In this document: piece by piece, positions 48,593 to 58,429 of the stretch
How the letters are laid out: every line of letters starts with the position of its first letter
Position numbering within the stretch: the first letter of the stretch is position 1
Source of the DNA: Sphingobacteriales bacterium
GTDB taxonomy: Bacteria > Bacteroidota > Bacteroidia > Chitinophagales > JADIYW01
Reading direction: 5' to 3'
Assembly (NCBI GenBank): GCA_016719635.1
Contig: JADJYT010000003.1
Coordinates: forward strand, 62,001-126,000
DNA length: 64,000 nucleotides
Made by a program: the position numbers and the translations under genes
Notes under the pieces: generated by a model
Seen by the model: only the letters and a program-made list of their open reading frames with translations
Told to the model about the DNA's origin: nothing
The model's database searches: none

Positions 48593-49951
48593 ATGGAAAT
48601 CAGCAAAGAGGAACTGATAGCAGATTTGCTCAAACACGAGCAGCCCTTCTTTGATGATTTCAGTACAACGGAATTAGCGGATTTCCTGAATGATTATCCG
48701 GAATACGGCAATAAAATCATCGAAAACCTGCCGCCCCACCGGGCTGTAAAAACATTGAAATTTCTGGATCTTAAACTGCAGAAGAAACTCATACATACCC
48801 TGCCATCCAGTAAAGTCGCCACACTGGTTCAAAACATGCACTTCGACGACAGAACGGCATTGCTGAGCGAACTCACCAGTGAATCGGTCAAAAAGCTGGT
48901 ATTGTTTCTGCCACATGAAGACAGGATTGAAACATTATCCCTCTTAGGCTACCCGGAAGACAGTGTCGGCCGCCTAATGAACCCCGATTACATTGAGGTG
49001 AAGTCAAACTATACCGTTCAGGAAGCGTTGAACAAAATCAGAAAATACGGAAGAGAAATTGAAAACATCAACTTCATCTATATCATCGATGACAATGAAA
49101 AACTGATTGATGATATCAACTTAAAAGAACTGCTCATTGCATCTCCGGACACACGCCTCAGCAACCTGATGGACACCAAGCATCTGGCACTGCATGTTAC
49201 GGATGACCAGGAAAATGCCACTTCCGTATTCCGGAAAAACAACCGGGCCGTATTGCCTGTAGTGGATGACAATGGAGTACTGCTGGGTATCGTCACCATC
49301 GACGACATTTTACGGGTACAGAGTGAAGAAGATACGGAAGACATCCAGAAAATAGGTGGATTGGATGCTCTGGATGAACCCTATATGAATACCTCCTTTT
49401 CCGAACTGATGAAGAAAAGAGCTCCCTGGCTGGTTATCTTATTCTTAGGAGAAATGCTGACCGCCACCGCCATGAGCTTCTTTGAAGATGAAATATCCAA
49501 GGCGGTAATCCTGGCGCTCTTTATTCCATTGATTATTTCGAGCGGCGGCAATTCCGGCTCGCAGGCTTCCACCCTAATCATCCGCGCCATGGCACTGGGT
49601 GAGATTACGTTTGAAGACTGGTGGCGCGTCATGCGCCGAGAGATTATGAGCGGTCTGGTGCTGGGCACCATGCTTGGCATAATTGGATTCCTCCGTATAG
49701 TATTGTGGTCTTCCGTATCACCCATCTATGGTGAACATTATATCCTGGTAGGATTTACAGTAGGCATCACTTTGATCGGCGTTGTTCTTTGGGGAACATT
49801 GTGCGGATCCATGCTGCCCATCCTGTTGAAAAAGATTGGTGTCGATCCCGCTACCTCCTCCGCTCCTTTTGTAGCTACACTGGTAGATGTTACCGGATTA
49901 ATCATTTATTTTTTAGCGGCATCCCTTATATTAAGCGGTACGCTGCTTTAA
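48593..49951 (+). CDS. mgtE: Magnesium transporter MgtE
   Basis: The start at ATG 48593 gives 452 residues. It has an N-terminal helical superhelix (MEISKEELIADLLKHEQPF to about 120), two CBS domains (about 130-250, MNPDYIEVKSNYTVQEALNK; VVDDNGVLLGIVTIDDIL), a plug helix, and five TM helices with PLIISSGGNSGSQASTLIIRA, the family pore signature. MgtE is a dimeric Mg2+ channel gated by cytoplasmic Mg2+. It is intact. Confidence 0.95.
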   Translation: MEISKEELIADLLKHEQPFFDDFSTTELADFLNDYPEYGNKIIENLPPHRAVKTLKFLDLKLQKKLIHTLPSSKVATLVQNMHFDDRTALLSELTSESVKKLVLFLPHEDRIETLSLLGYPEDSVGRLMNPDYIEVKSNYTVQEALNKIRKYGREIENINFIYIIDDNEKLIDDINLKELLIASPDTRLSNLMDTKHLALHVTDDQENATSVFRKNNRAVLPVVDDNGVLLGIVTIDDILRVQSEEDTEDIQKIGGLDALDEPYMNTSFSELMKKRAPWLVILFLGEMLTATAMSFFEDEISKAVILALFIPLIISSGGNSGSQASTLIIRAMALGEITFEDWWRVMRREIMSGLVLGTMLGIIGFLRIVLWSSVSPIYGEHYILVGFTVGITLIGVVLWGTLCGSMLPILLKKIGVDPATSSAPFVATLVDVTGLIIYFLAASLILSGTLL

Positions 49952-50035
49952 GCATCAAATATTAAGACCTTCATAATCTACTATTCCTTTCCTTTTTCGT
50001 ATTTTTGCAACTCAATTTTTAAATAATACATTTTC

Positions 50036-51136
50036 ATGGGATTACAATGCGGCATCGTAGGATTACCAAACGTTGGAAAATCAACTCTTTTTAATGCAGT
50101 CAGTAACAATGCGAAAGCACAAGCCAGCAACTACCGGTTTTGTACGATAGAGCCCAACGTAGGCCTGGTGGATGTGCCGGATGACAGGCTGAATAAACTG
50201 GCAGAAATTGTTATCCCTAACCGCATAGTCCCAACCACCATTGAATTTGTAGATATTGCAGGCTTGGTAAAAGGTGCCAGCAAGGGTGAAGGATTGGGTA
50301 ATAAATTCCTGGCAAACATCCGCGAAGTGGATGCAATCATTCATGTCATCCGCTGTTTTGAGGATGAAAATATTCTGCGCGAAGAAGGCGCCATCAATCC
50401 GGTTGGAGACAAAGACATTATAGATACGGAGCTGCAGCTGAAAGACCTCGAAAGTGTCGAAAAGAAGATTTCAAAAATCCAGAAACAGGCAAAAGTAGGT
50501 AATGATGCGAAAGCGAAACATGAATACGACGTTCTGCTTCAATGCCAGCAATGCCTGAGTGACGGAAAAAATATCCGCTCCCTGAATTTTTCAAAAGAAG
50601 ATAAGCTGCTCTTTGCAGACTTATGTTTCCTGACGGATAAGCCCGTTTTATATGTAGCCAACGTAGATGAAGCATCTATTCTGACGGGCAACAAATACTC
50701 CGAAGCACTGACTAAAATGGCGCAGGAAGAAGGTGCGCAGGTGATTGTACTCAATAACTCGGTGGAAGCGCAGATTTCCGAAATGGAAGAGGAAGATAAA
50801 GCTTTATTCCAGTCGGAATATGGCTTGACGGAACCCGGCTTAAACAGATTAATCCGTACTGCCTATCAGTTATTAAACCTTATCACCTATTTTACCGCCG
50901 GCGTACAGGAAGTACGTGCCTGGACCATCCATGAAGGCTGGAAAGCACCACAGGCAGCCAGCGTCATCCATACGGACTTTGAAAAAGGGTTTATCAAGGC
51001 AGAGGTTATCGGATATGAAGATTTTATCCATTACAAAAGCGAAGCGGCCTGCCGGGAACATGGTAAATTACGCATCGAAGGGAAAGAATACATCGTAAAA
51101 GACGGCGATGTGATGCATTTCAGGTTTAATGTGTGA
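50036..51136 (+). CDS. ychF: Redox-regulated ATPase YchF
   Basis: The 366-residue Obg-family protein prefers ATP. The G1 motif is GIVGLPNVGKSTLFNAV, and G3 is DIAGLVKGASKGEGLGNKF. The coiled-coil insertion (about 130-190) and C-terminal TGS domain (RAWTIHEGWKAPQAASVIH to VMHFRFNV) are complete. YchF binds ribosomes and affects stress responses. A -7 TATTTTTG box lies about 35 bases upstream. Confidence 0.96.
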   Translation: MGLQCGIVGLPNVGKSTLFNAVSNNAKAQASNYRFCTIEPNVGLVDVPDDRLNKLAEIVIPNRIVPTTIEFVDIAGLVKGASKGEGLGNKFLANIREVDAIIHVIRCFEDENILREEGAINPVGDKDIIDTELQLKDLESVEKKISKIQKQAKVGNDAKAKHEYDVLLQCQQCLSDGKNIRSLNFSKEDKLLFADLCFLTDKPVLYVANVDEASILTGNKYSEALTKMAQEEGAQVIVLNNSVEAQISEMEEEDKALFQSEYGLTEPGLNRLIRTAYQLLNLITYFTAGVQEVRAWTIHEGWKAPQAASVIHTDFEKGFIKAEVIGYEDFIHYKSEAACREHGKLRIEGKEYIVKDGDVMHFRFNV

Positions 51137-51146
51137 TAAAGTCAGA

Positions 51147-51176
51147 TTGCGGGTATTAAATAATTTTGTATCTTTG
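51147..51176 (+). promoter_or_regulatory. Promoter of ribosomal protein THX gene
   Basis: The -33 TTG at 51147-51149 and -7 TATCTTTG at 51169-51176 have a 19-base spacer, 35 bases before the ATG. Confidence 0.8.
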
Positions 51177-51211
51177 TAACATATAATTAGTCATTAAAAA
51201 AATAACTCAAC

Positions 51212-51319
51212 ATGGGACGCGGTGATAAAAAAACAAAAAAAGGAAAAATTTTTGCAGGGTCATTTGGTAAAGCAAGACCTCATAAAGCAAAAAGCACAAA
51301 GGCTGCAGCTAAAAACTAA
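51212..51319 (+). CDS. 30S ribosomal protein THX
   Basis: A 35-residue basic protein, MGRGDKKTKKGKIFAGSFGK then ARPHKAKSTKAAAKN. It matches the small THX/S31e-like ribosomal protein of Bacteroidota and Thermus, which sits in the head of the 30S subunit. The strong promoter and following terminator show a single-gene unit. It is easily missed because of its size. Confidence 0.88.
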   Translation: MGRGDKKTKKGKIFAGSFGKARPHKAKSTKAAAKN

Positions 51320-51339
51320 CATCCGCTTTTGAACCTTAA

Positions 51340-51373
51340 AAAAATGCCTTACTGCTTTCAGTCAGGCATTTTT
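51340..51373 (+). terminator. THX terminator
   Basis: AAAAATGCCT and AGGCATTTTT form the outer stem, with ACTG/CAGT inside, 20 bases after the THX stop. Confidence 0.8.
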
Positions 51374-51457
51374 GGTTTTAAACGGTGTTTCTGGAATTAT
51401 TAAGTAATTTTTCACAATTTCTATTAGCTGCTGTCACTATTTTTACCCTTGAATCCG

Positions 51458-52636
51458 ATGGAAGCCAACCACACAAGCCTTAAGATAGCTCAGGTCATTG
51501 ATGTTTTCGAGAATTCCCTCAACGGCGGCGGCATTTCCACACATCGCTTCACCAAATTACTGCGACAACATGGCCACCATGTCATCGTGATTGCCAGCGG
51601 AGAAGAGTCCAACGATAAGGTGGCACTCCAATCCTATTATCCGCCTATTCCATTCACCAAAAGAATTTTAGAACGAATGAAATTTGTATTCGCGAAACCG
51701 GATGAAGTGAAGATGGAACAAGTTTTCTCACAAGTGGATATCATTCATAACCAATTTCCATTATGGCTGGGAATGGCAGCCGTTCGTATCGCCAACAAGC
51801 TAAACAAGCCGCTTGTATCTACCTTTCATGTGCAGGGGGAACAGATTATGCACAACGGTGGCCTGACTCATCCTTTTTGGACTAAGCTCATTTACCATTA
51901 CTTCGTAAAGTACATCTATAACAAATCAGATATTGTCATCTGTCCGAGCAGATTTGCCGAACAGGAAATTAAACGATATGGACTCACACGCCCGACAGTA
52001 GTCATTTCAAACGGCGTCACCTCTGATTATAAAAAGATAGATTTACCCAAAAGGTACCCGGATAAATTTACCATACTGACAGTTGGCAGAAATGCTGCTG
52101 AAAAAAGACAGGAAATGATTATCCGTGCCATTGCAGCCTCCGGATTCAGAGACAATATACAAATGGTCATTCTTGGAGACGGACCGCAGCGTAATGCGCT
52201 TGTGAAGCTAAGCAATGATTTATTGAACGGAAGGGCAGAATTCAATCTGGTGCCGCAGGATAAGTTAATCGGATATTACAATTCCGTTGATTTATATGTA
52301 CATACTTCCGCCATAGAAGTGGAATGTATGACTGCCCTGGAAGCGATGGCCTGCGGGCTGCCTCTGCTGATAGCCGATTCTGCACTGAGTGCCGCCAAAC
52401 AGTTTGCATTAAATGAAACGTTTCTCTTTAAAACACAAACCGAACTGACAGAAAAGATTGACTATCTCTACACCCACAGGGAAGAGCTGACACATGCCGG
52501 CGAACAATACCTTAATTTGTCCAGACAATATGCGATAGAGAATTCGTATCAGAAATTAACCGATACCTACAAAAAGGTCTTGAAGATGCGTAAAATCAGA
52601 ATCACCACAGAACATGCGGTATTACAGGAAGTATAA
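51458..52636 (+). CDS. GT4-family glycosyltransferase
   Basis: The start is taken at ATG 51458 (MEANHTSLKIAQVIDVFENS), giving 392 residues. GT-B fold: the N-domain has GGGISTHRFTKLLRQHGH, and the C-domain has the donor-binding FTILTVGRNAAEKRQEMIIR and VECMTALEAMACGLPLLIA with the E-x7-E type pattern of GT4. Relatives attach glucose or mannose from nucleotide sugars to lipids or glycans. The acceptor is unknown, and no cell-wall sugar cluster surrounds it. Confidence 0.88.
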   Translation: MEANHTSLKIAQVIDVFENSLNGGGISTHRFTKLLRQHGHHVIVIASGEESNDKVALQSYYPPIPFTKRILERMKFVFAKPDEVKMEQVFSQVDIIHNQFPLWLGMAAVRIANKLNKPLVSTFHVQGEQIMHNGGLTHPFWTKLIYHYFVKYIYNKSDIVICPSRFAEQEIKRYGLTRPTVVISNGVTSDYKKIDLPKRYPDKFTILTVGRNAAEKRQEMIIRAIAASGFRDNIQMVILGDGPQRNALVKLSNDLLNGRAEFNLVPQDKLIGYYNSVDLYVHTSAIEVECMTALEAMACGLPLLIADSALSAAKQFALNETFLFKTQTELTEKIDYLYTHREELTHAGEQYLNLSRQYAIENSYQKLTDTYKKVLKMRKIRITTEHAVLQEV

Positions 52637-52638
52637 AA

Positions 52639-53841
52639 TTACCCGAACCATCTTCGTTTGAAGTCATCTTTTATCGGTACCGGCAGGAAAATGGAAGAAA
52701 ATAATACCGCTATAAGTATCAATGGAATGACTGCGGTGTGATATGTCTGCGGATTAGCCCACCATCCTATCAGCAATACGATCAATAAGATACGATAGGC
52801 TTTGATATAGGATATTGACCAGGCCGGCGGACTCTTTTTCAGCATAAAAAGGATAAAGGGAATATTTAAAGGCATAGCCCATAAAATATTAAGGTTCCAT
52901 TTGGTCGAATGATGGTCGGTAAAGAACCACATGAAAACAAACAGCCAACCCAACAACCCTAAAATGATAAAATACAGCACGGGAATAAGCTTAACACGTG
53001 CAAACAATCTCGTCTTTATCTGAATGATCAGTATCAATGCAAACAATATCCAGAACAATAGCCCGGGTGTGAACCACTGTCTGGGATGGTGTTCCGGCAC
53101 CACATCCAGTATAAGATGATTACCTGAAACCAGTGGTTTCCCGTCTACGGTTGTGCCATCAAATAGCTGCATCAGTTCATCCGGTAAAAAGGTTCTTCCA
53201 AAGCCGGCCTTTTGGTCTGTGGGAATACCGATCAGCAGGTCCATTCCTAAATCCAGCCACTCGTCTTTGGCGTTCCTGTCAATCAATTGCCTGTAAGAAG
53301 ATACATCGTCCGTATCTGCCTTATATTTCCTCACTTTGAACAACGACAGGATCACATTCCTTGGGCGGGTGGAGCAGTTGTCAAATAAAAAATCATACTT
53401 ATAATATTTATTATCCTCGCGTGCATTAATCGTCAGCAGTTCAAACAATCGCTGTTTTTGCTCCTGCGTCAGATTTAAGGGCTGTTCCCGTATCCATCTG
53501 TTCTCTTCCCGGTAACTTTCTTCAAACATAGGGTAACTTTCTATCGACTCATAATACATGAGTTTACCACGAATAAATTTCATCAGAAAACCCGGCTCAC
53601 CAAAGCTGAATGTACCATAATTGTACACGATATCCCATCCTAAAATAGAATCCTTAATACGGATGGCAGTATGACCGAAATTCCGGTAAATTTCTCCATC
53701 CGCCCTTCCAACAGTCAGCAAACTCACCTTTGAATACGAAGAAAGCGCCGGGACTTTCATATCTTCATCATACCCAGACGCCCGGTTGAAAAGCATAAGA
53801 AGGATTAAAAGATACAGTATCTTAACAGGATTCCGATTCAT
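52639..53841 (-). CDS. DUF4105/Lnb-like membrane protein
   Basis: The 400-residue protein has a signal peptide, then a periplasmic DUF4105 (Lnb N-terminal) domain: SLLTVGRADGEIYRNFGHTA, WDIVYNYGTFSFGEPGFLMK and DFLFDNCSTRPRNVI with conserved His and Cys of a papain-like fold. The C-terminal half has four to five TM helices. The family includes Lnb, an intramolecular lipoprotein transacylase in some Gram-positives, but in Bacteroidota the role is unproven. It is convergent with the glycosyltransferase. Confidence 0.8.
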   Translation of the reverse strand: MNRNPVKILYLLILLMLFNRASGYDEDMKVPALSSYSKVSLLTVGRADGEIYRNFGHTAIRIKDSILGWDIVYNYGTFSFGEPGFLMKFIRGKLMYYESIESYPMFEESYREENRWIREQPLNLTQEQKQRLFELLTINAREDNKYYKYDFLFDNCSTRPRNVILSLFKVRKYKADTDDVSSYRQLIDRNAKDEWLDLGMDLLIGIPTDQKAGFGRTFLPDELMQLFDGTTVDGKPLVSGNHLILDVVPEHHPRQWFTPGLLFWILFALILIIQIKTRLFARVKLIPVLYFIILGLLGWLFVFMWFFTDHHSTKWNLNILWAMPLNIPFILFMLKKSPPAWSISYIKAYRILLIVLLIGWWANPQTYHTAVIPLILIAVLFSSIFLPVPIKDDFKRRWFG

Positions 53842-53901
53842 GGAACGAATATAGTCATAAAACTTTTTAATAGAAAAGACGTTTAGTTCAAATATACCTG
53901 T

Positions 53902-54447
53902 ATGAAAAAATTACCTTTGTTATTGCTTATAATATTAGCTTTGGCATTGACAGGCCTAACCTGCAAGTCGGGGCATAAACCTAAAAAAATAACGAGTTCA
54001 ACTGTTGCTTTACCTAAAACAATGACACCTATGGATACCACACCTGTATTAAAAACCGAACCGGAATGGAAGCAGATTCTAACCGATGAAGAATACGCTG
54101 TTTTACGGCAGGCCGGCACCGAGCGGCCGTTTACCGGCAAATATACAGATGCGGATGACAAAGGCAATTACTACTGTAAGGCCTGCGGCAATCTGCTGTT
54201 TACATCAGAAACAAAATACCATAGCGGGTGCGGATGGCCGGCATTTTATGATATCGCGGGAAACAGCGCGGTAGAAACAAGAATGGACCACTCACACGGC
54301 ATGACAAGAATAGAAGTGGTCTGTAAAAGATGCCAGTCGCACTTAGGACATGTTTTTGAAGACGGTCCGAGAGATAAAACGGGATTGCGTTATTGCATCA
54401 ACTCCATCAGTCTGGATTTTAAGGGAGACAGCACGAAACAGAAATAG
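53902..54447 (+). CDS. msrB: Peptide-methionine (R)-S-oxide reductase, lipoprotein
   Basis: The 181-residue protein has a lipoprotein-type signal (LLLLIILALALTGLTC) and a complete MsrB domain: EWKQILTDEEYAVLRQAGTE, FTGKY, zinc pairs CKACGN and CKRCQS, YHSGCGWPAFYD and the catalytic Cys in LRYCINSISLDF. It repairs oxidised methionine in exported proteins. Placement in the envelope rather than cytosol follows from the signal. It is convergent with lgt. Confidence 0.93.
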   Translation: MKKLPLLLLIILALALTGLTCKSGHKPKKITSSTVALPKTMTPMDTTPVLKTEPEWKQILTDEEYAVLRQAGTERPFTGKYTDADDKGNYYCKACGNLLFTSETKYHSGCGWPAFYDIAGNSAVETRMDHSHGMTRIEVVCKRCQSHLGHVFEDGPRDKTGLRYCINSISLDFKGDSTKQK

Positions 54448-54455
54448 GAACACTT

Positions 54456-55280
54456 CTAAGCTTTTACTTCCTCCGGCTTTCCATACTTGTAAGATGCCCA
54501 GAAAATAACCAGGGAGATGAAGACAAAGGGAAAACTCAGCCACTGACCGTGATTCAGTGTCACACCCAGCATGGTCAGCTGGTTTTCGTCCACCTTCCAG
54601 AACTCTAAAAAGAATTTGCCGGCAAACATCATAAACAAAAATATGGCCATTAAGCTACCTTCACGCGGCTTATAGTTGGATCGGATATATAGGATCAGTA
54701 CCACCACAAAAATTATATCATACAGAAACGCCTCAAATAATTGCACCGGTACTCTTGGCATGGTTTCTCCCAAACGCTCGAACACGACTCCCCAGCTTCC
54801 GTCCGTGTAATCACCCACAATTTCGGAATTGAAAAAATTGCCGTAGCGGATAAAGGAACCACCGATGGCGGTAGGAATGGCCACCCTGTCAATAATCCAG
54901 AGAAAGGATTGATCCGGGTGTTGCCTTTTATATAAGAACAAGGCAATAGGAATGGCAATAGCCGCGCCGTGACTGGCGAGTCCTCCTTTCCATATCTGCA
55001 CGATTTCCAGGAGATTCTGGCTGTAGTAATCCCATTGGTAAAAGAAGACATGACCTAAGCGTGCGCCAATCAGTACGGCAAAAAACATATACATCAGCAA
55101 CTGGTCCGCACCTTCCGTATCTTTCTTTTCCTTGTTGAAAATCCAGAACAGGATATTATACCCCAGAAAGAAAGCGGCACCATACAACAAGCTGTACCAG
55201 CGAATGCCGAAATTTTCCGATATCATAAAGATTTCCGGACGGATATTCCAATGTATGACAAAAGCCATTAAACTGTTCAT
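54456..55280 (-). CDS. lgt: Prolipoprotein diacylglyceryl transferase
   Basis: The 274-residue inner-membrane enzyme has about seven TM helices and transfers diacylglyceryl from phosphatidylglycerol to the lipobox Cys, the first step of lipoprotein maturation. Diagnostic segments are RLGHVFFYQWDYY, GGLASHGAAIAIPI and the Lgt signature IGGSFIRYGNFFNSEIVGDY with Arg and Asn, followed by RVPVQLFEAFLYD and PREGSLMAIFLFMMFAGKFF. Start ATG 55280. Confidence 0.95.
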   Translation of the reverse strand: MNSLMAFVIHWNIRPEIFMISENFGIRWYSLLYGAAFFLGYNILFWIFNKEKKDTEGADQLLMYMFFAVLIGARLGHVFFYQWDYYSQNLLEIVQIWKGGLASHGAAIAIPIALFLYKRQHPDQSFLWIIDRVAIPTAIGGSFIRYGNFFNSEIVGDYTDGSWGVVFERLGETMPRVPVQLFEAFLYDIIFVVVLILYIRSNYKPREGSLMAIFLFMMFAGKFFLEFWKVDENQLTMLGVTLNHGQWLSFPFVFISLVIFWASYKYGKPEEVKA

Positions 55281-55561
55281 GCGTATAAATTATGCGCCAA
55301 AGGTAGCAATTAATTTCATTTAGACCATACCGGCACCCGTATGGCCAAAAGTTAATTAACGTAAAAAGACACACTGAATAATTAAACCATGAGGAGTGAA
55401 GAAAATTAGTTGAATTAAATCTTTAATCAGATTACTGCTTAGGATTCTTTCACAACAGCTGCAGACTCCGGCTGCTATTTTAAAACATAACATTCAATTT
55501 ACAAATTGCTCTATATTTTTGTTAAGACAAAATGTTAATACATTAAAATGCGTTACCCAAA

Positions 55562-56236
55562 TTGAAAAAATCACAGGACAAATTCAATGTGCAAATTGCC
55601 ACTGCTGAGCACGTTAGTTTCGCCCGGGAATTAAGCCTGTTATACGAAGATTCCGCCAAAAAACGAGGCACCGGTATCGCCAAACGGGATCCGGAATACA
55701 TCATCGAAAAAATCCTTCAGAACAAAGCCATCATTGCCACCACACACAGCAACCAGCTCGGCGGATTTTGTTATATCGAAACCTGGGAAGGAAAAAACTA
55801 TGTTGCCAACTCAGGGTTGATTGTCAGGGAAGAATACCGCCATCACGGACTCGCCAAAAAGATAAAGAAGTTTGTTTTTGATTATACCCGCAAAAAATAT
55901 CCGCAGGCAAAAATATTCGGTATCACCACCAGTCTTGCCGTCATGAAACTGAACTCCGATTTAGGATACAAACCGGTAACATTTTCAGAACTCACGCAAG
56001 ATGATGCTTTCTGGAGCGGCTGTAAAAGCTGTATCAATTTCGATGTATTAACCCGCACTGGTCGCAAAAATTGTTTATGCACCGGAATGCTGTTTGACCC
56101 TAAGGATGAGAAAAAAAAGACGTTTGTGAAAGCGAAGAAAGTGGAAAAGAAAATTCCTGCAAAACTAAAAACGCCGAAAGCGCAACGCATCCGGGTGGTA
56201 AAGACCGCCGGAAAAAGTAAAGCGAATAAAAAATAG
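55562..56236 (+). CDS. GNAT N-acetyltransferase linked to argG
   Basis: The 224-residue frame is counted from TTG 55562. An ATG at 55547 lies in another frame five codons earlier, so the exact start is unsure. The GNAT core is clear: FVANSGL-like NYVANSGLIVREEYRHHGLA for acetyl-CoA binding, then KKIKKFVFDY, IFGITTSLAVMKLNSDLGY. Three Cys-containing segments follow (FWSGCKSC, KNCLCTGMLFDP), plus a Lys/Ala tail. In many Bacteroidota this gene heads the arginine operon before argG and is suggested to acetylate glutamate or a related amine, and here too it lies directly upstream of argG. Confidence 0.8.
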   Translation: MKKSQDKFNVQIATAEHVSFARELSLLYEDSAKKRGTGIAKRDPEYIIEKILQNKAIIATTHSNQLGGFCYIETWEGKNYVANSGLIVREEYRHHGLAKKIKKFVFDYTRKKYPQAKIFGITTSLAVMKLNSDLGYKPVTFSELTQDDAFWSGCKSCINFDVLTRTGRKNCLCTGMLFDPKDEKKKTFVKAKKVEKKIPAKLKTPKAQRIRVVKTAGKSKANKK

Positions 56237-56243
56237 CCAGCAA

Positions 56244-56307
56244 CGTCATTGCGAGGCAGGCAGCAATCTGTTGCTGATGGGATTGCTTCACTCCGTTCGC
56301 AATGATG
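56244..56307. repeat. REP/BIME-like imperfect palindrome
   Basis: The left arm CGTCATTGCGAGGCAGGCAG and right arm ending CGTTCGCAATGATG pair imperfectly (GCAATCTG with GATTGC inside). This CGTCATTGCGAG type is a widespread dispersed repeat. It fills the gap between the GNAT gene and argG and could modulate their relative mRNA levels. Confidence 0.7.
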
Positions 56308-56336
56308 CCAGGCGATAATACCTAAAAAGAACAACT

Positions 56337-57530
56337 ATGAGAAATAAAGTGGTTTTGGCATACAGCGGCGGTTTAGACACCTCGTATTGTGTTAAATACC
56401 TGACACAAGAAAAGAACCTGGATGTTTACGCCATCACGGTCAATACAGGCGGTTTTACGGACGAACAGCTGCAAGCCATTGAGACCAGGGCAAAAGAGCT
56501 CGGAGTAAAAGAGTTTGTGGTACGCAATGTCGTCAAAGACTATTATGAAAAATGCATACGTTACCTGATATTTGGGAATGTATTGAAAAACAACACCTAT
56601 CCGCTTTCCGTCAGTGCCGAACGGGTGTTTCAGGCTATTGCAGTAGCGGAGTATGCCAAAGAGATGGGCGCCGCCTACATTGCACACGGCAGCACAGGTG
56701 CAGGCAACGATCAGGTTCGCTTTGACATGGTATTTAATATTGTAATGCCCGAAGCTGGCATTATCACTCCTATCCGGGATAACAAACTTTCCCGCAAAGA
56801 AGAGATTGCTTATCTGAAAAAGCATGGTGTGGAGATAGATGCAAAGAAAGCGGCCTATTCCATCAACCAGGGAATATGGGGAACGAGTGTCGGCGGAAAA
56901 GAAACACTGGCATCGCGGTATACCCTGCCGGAAGAAGCCTATCCGACCCAGGTATCCAAATCAGCGCCGGAAGCTGTTGAACTGGAGTTTGAACACGGGG
57001 AACCGGTCGGGATAAATGGAAAAAGATATGACCATCCCACGGAAGTCATTTACGAATTGAATCATCTCGCTGCTCCGTTTGGCATCGGCAGGGATATGCA
57101 TGTCGGCGACACCATCATCGGCATCAAAGGCAGGGTGGGATTTGAGGCGGCTGCTCCTTTAATCATTATCAAATCACACCATCTATTGGAGAAACATACG
57201 CTGACCAAACAACAGCTGTTCTGGAAAGACCAGTTGAGTAACGTGTATGGCAGCAACCTGCATGAGGGCTTGTTTTACGAACCGCTGATGCGTGACCTGG
57301 AAGCATTCTTAGGTCATACTCAATCGCAGGTAAGCGGAAAGGTATTTATCCGGCTTCTGCCGTATCGTTTTGAGCTAACCGGTATCGAATCTCCTTTTGA
57401 TCTGATGAGCAGTAAATTTGGCAGCTACGGCGAAATGAATAACAGCTGGACCGGCGATGATGTAAAAGGTTTTGCAAAGATATTTTCCAATCAGATGATG
57501 ATCTGGAACAAGATTCATTCAGAGAAGTGA
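56337..57530 (+). CDS. argG: Argininosuccinate synthase
   Basis: The 397-residue enzyme joins citrulline and aspartate with ATP in arginine synthesis. The N-terminal PP-loop is VVLAYSGGLDTSYCVKYL, the citrulline/ATP region AYIAHGSTGAGNDQVRFD, and PYRFELTGIESPFDLM lies near the end. Start ATG 56337. The rest of the arginine operon (argC, D, F, B, E, H) does not follow, since the next genes are on the other strand. Confidence 0.95.
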   Translation: MRNKVVLAYSGGLDTSYCVKYLTQEKNLDVYAITVNTGGFTDEQLQAIETRAKELGVKEFVVRNVVKDYYEKCIRYLIFGNVLKNNTYPLSVSAERVFQAIAVAEYAKEMGAAYIAHGSTGAGNDQVRFDMVFNIVMPEAGIITPIRDNKLSRKEEIAYLKKHGVEIDAKKAAYSINQGIWGTSVGGKETLASRYTLPEEAYPTQVSKSAPEAVELEFEHGEPVGINGKRYDHPTEVIYELNHLAAPFGIGRDMHVGDTIIGIKGRVGFEAAAPLIIIKSHHLLEKHTLTKQQLFWKDQLSNVYGSNLHEGLFYEPLMRDLEAFLGHTQSQVSGKVFIRLLPYRFELTGIESPFDLMSSKFGSYGEMNNSWTGDDVKGFAKIFSNQMMIWNKIHSEK

Positions 57531-57537
57531 CAGCGGA

Positions 57538-58164
57538 TTATTTCTTGGAGAAATTACTTTTATCATACTTCGCACGTATACTGCTGAGTGTTTCCGGTGT
57601 CATGCCTAAGTAATTGGAAATCTCTTTCAGAGATATCCGGTTGGTCAGATCACCAAACTGATTCACAAATTCGTGATAGCGTTCTTCGGAAGAAAGAGAT
57701 TTGAAAATAAATAGATTCTCTACATACTTGCTGTGAAATAACTCCAGATTGACACGGTACAAACGCTCCACTTCATGTGACTGGGCACACAACGCCTCTA
57801 AATCTGCACATCTTATGCGGAGCAGTGTAACATCTTCTATAGACTCGTAAATATGTGTTCCCGGTTTTTTTGTTAGGTGAGAAAAGTTTCCACCAAACAA
57901 ACCACCTTCTTTTTCAAATCGCTCGATGACCGGCTTATCATTCTTATTAAAATACACCTTTATGATTCCTTTATAGATAAAATAAAAATACTCCGCAACC
58001 TCCCCTTCATTGATGATGACTGTGTTCTTCTTATACGAAACCAAATCAAATAGACTGACAAGCAATTCCAACTCCTTTTGCTCTATGCCTGCTGCAGCAT
58101 TTAGGAATCTCCACAGAAACTCTTTGGCTTCTGCTTCGGTGTGTTTGTTGGGATATCTAATCAT
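57538..58164 (-). CDS. Crp/Fnr-family regulator
   Basis: The 208-residue protein has an N-terminal cNMP-binding-like beta roll (FDLVSYKKNTVIINEGEVAE, FYFIYKGIIKVYF, EKEGGLFGGNFSHL) and a C-terminal winged HTH (NRISLKEISNYLGMTPETLS). No Fnr cluster Cys pattern is seen. It is convergent with argG, 7 bases away. A paralogue follows after a 265-base AT-rich gap in which I see no gene. The effector is unknown. Confidence 0.88.
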   Translation of the reverse strand: MIRYPNKHTEAEAKEFLWRFLNAAAGIEQKELELLVSLFDLVSYKKNTVIINEGEVAEYFYFIYKGIIKVYFNKNDKPVIERFEKEGGLFGGNFSHLTKKPGTHIYESIEDVTLLRIRCADLEALCAQSHEVERLYRVNLELFHSKYVENLFIFKSLSSEERYHEFVNQFGDLTNRISLKEISNYLGMTPETLSSIRAKYDKSNFSKK

Positions 58165-58429
58165 TGTTTACTCTGCAAAGTTAAACGATTCTGTTTTACC
58201 CCAACAGCAGATAAATTGCTTAATATCAAAAAGAATAATTTACTGAAAAATTAACAACAAATTAAGGATATAAAAAAAAGTGAATTATTTTTTCACCTGG
58301 CCATACAATCAGCCTTAATAATTAAAAAAATTAAAGTAATTAAGCAGCTTCCTGTATTTTAGGTAAAAAACAGAAAAAATCAGTACTATTAACAATACAC
58401 AATGGAGGGTCCGTTAAAAACAGAAAAAA

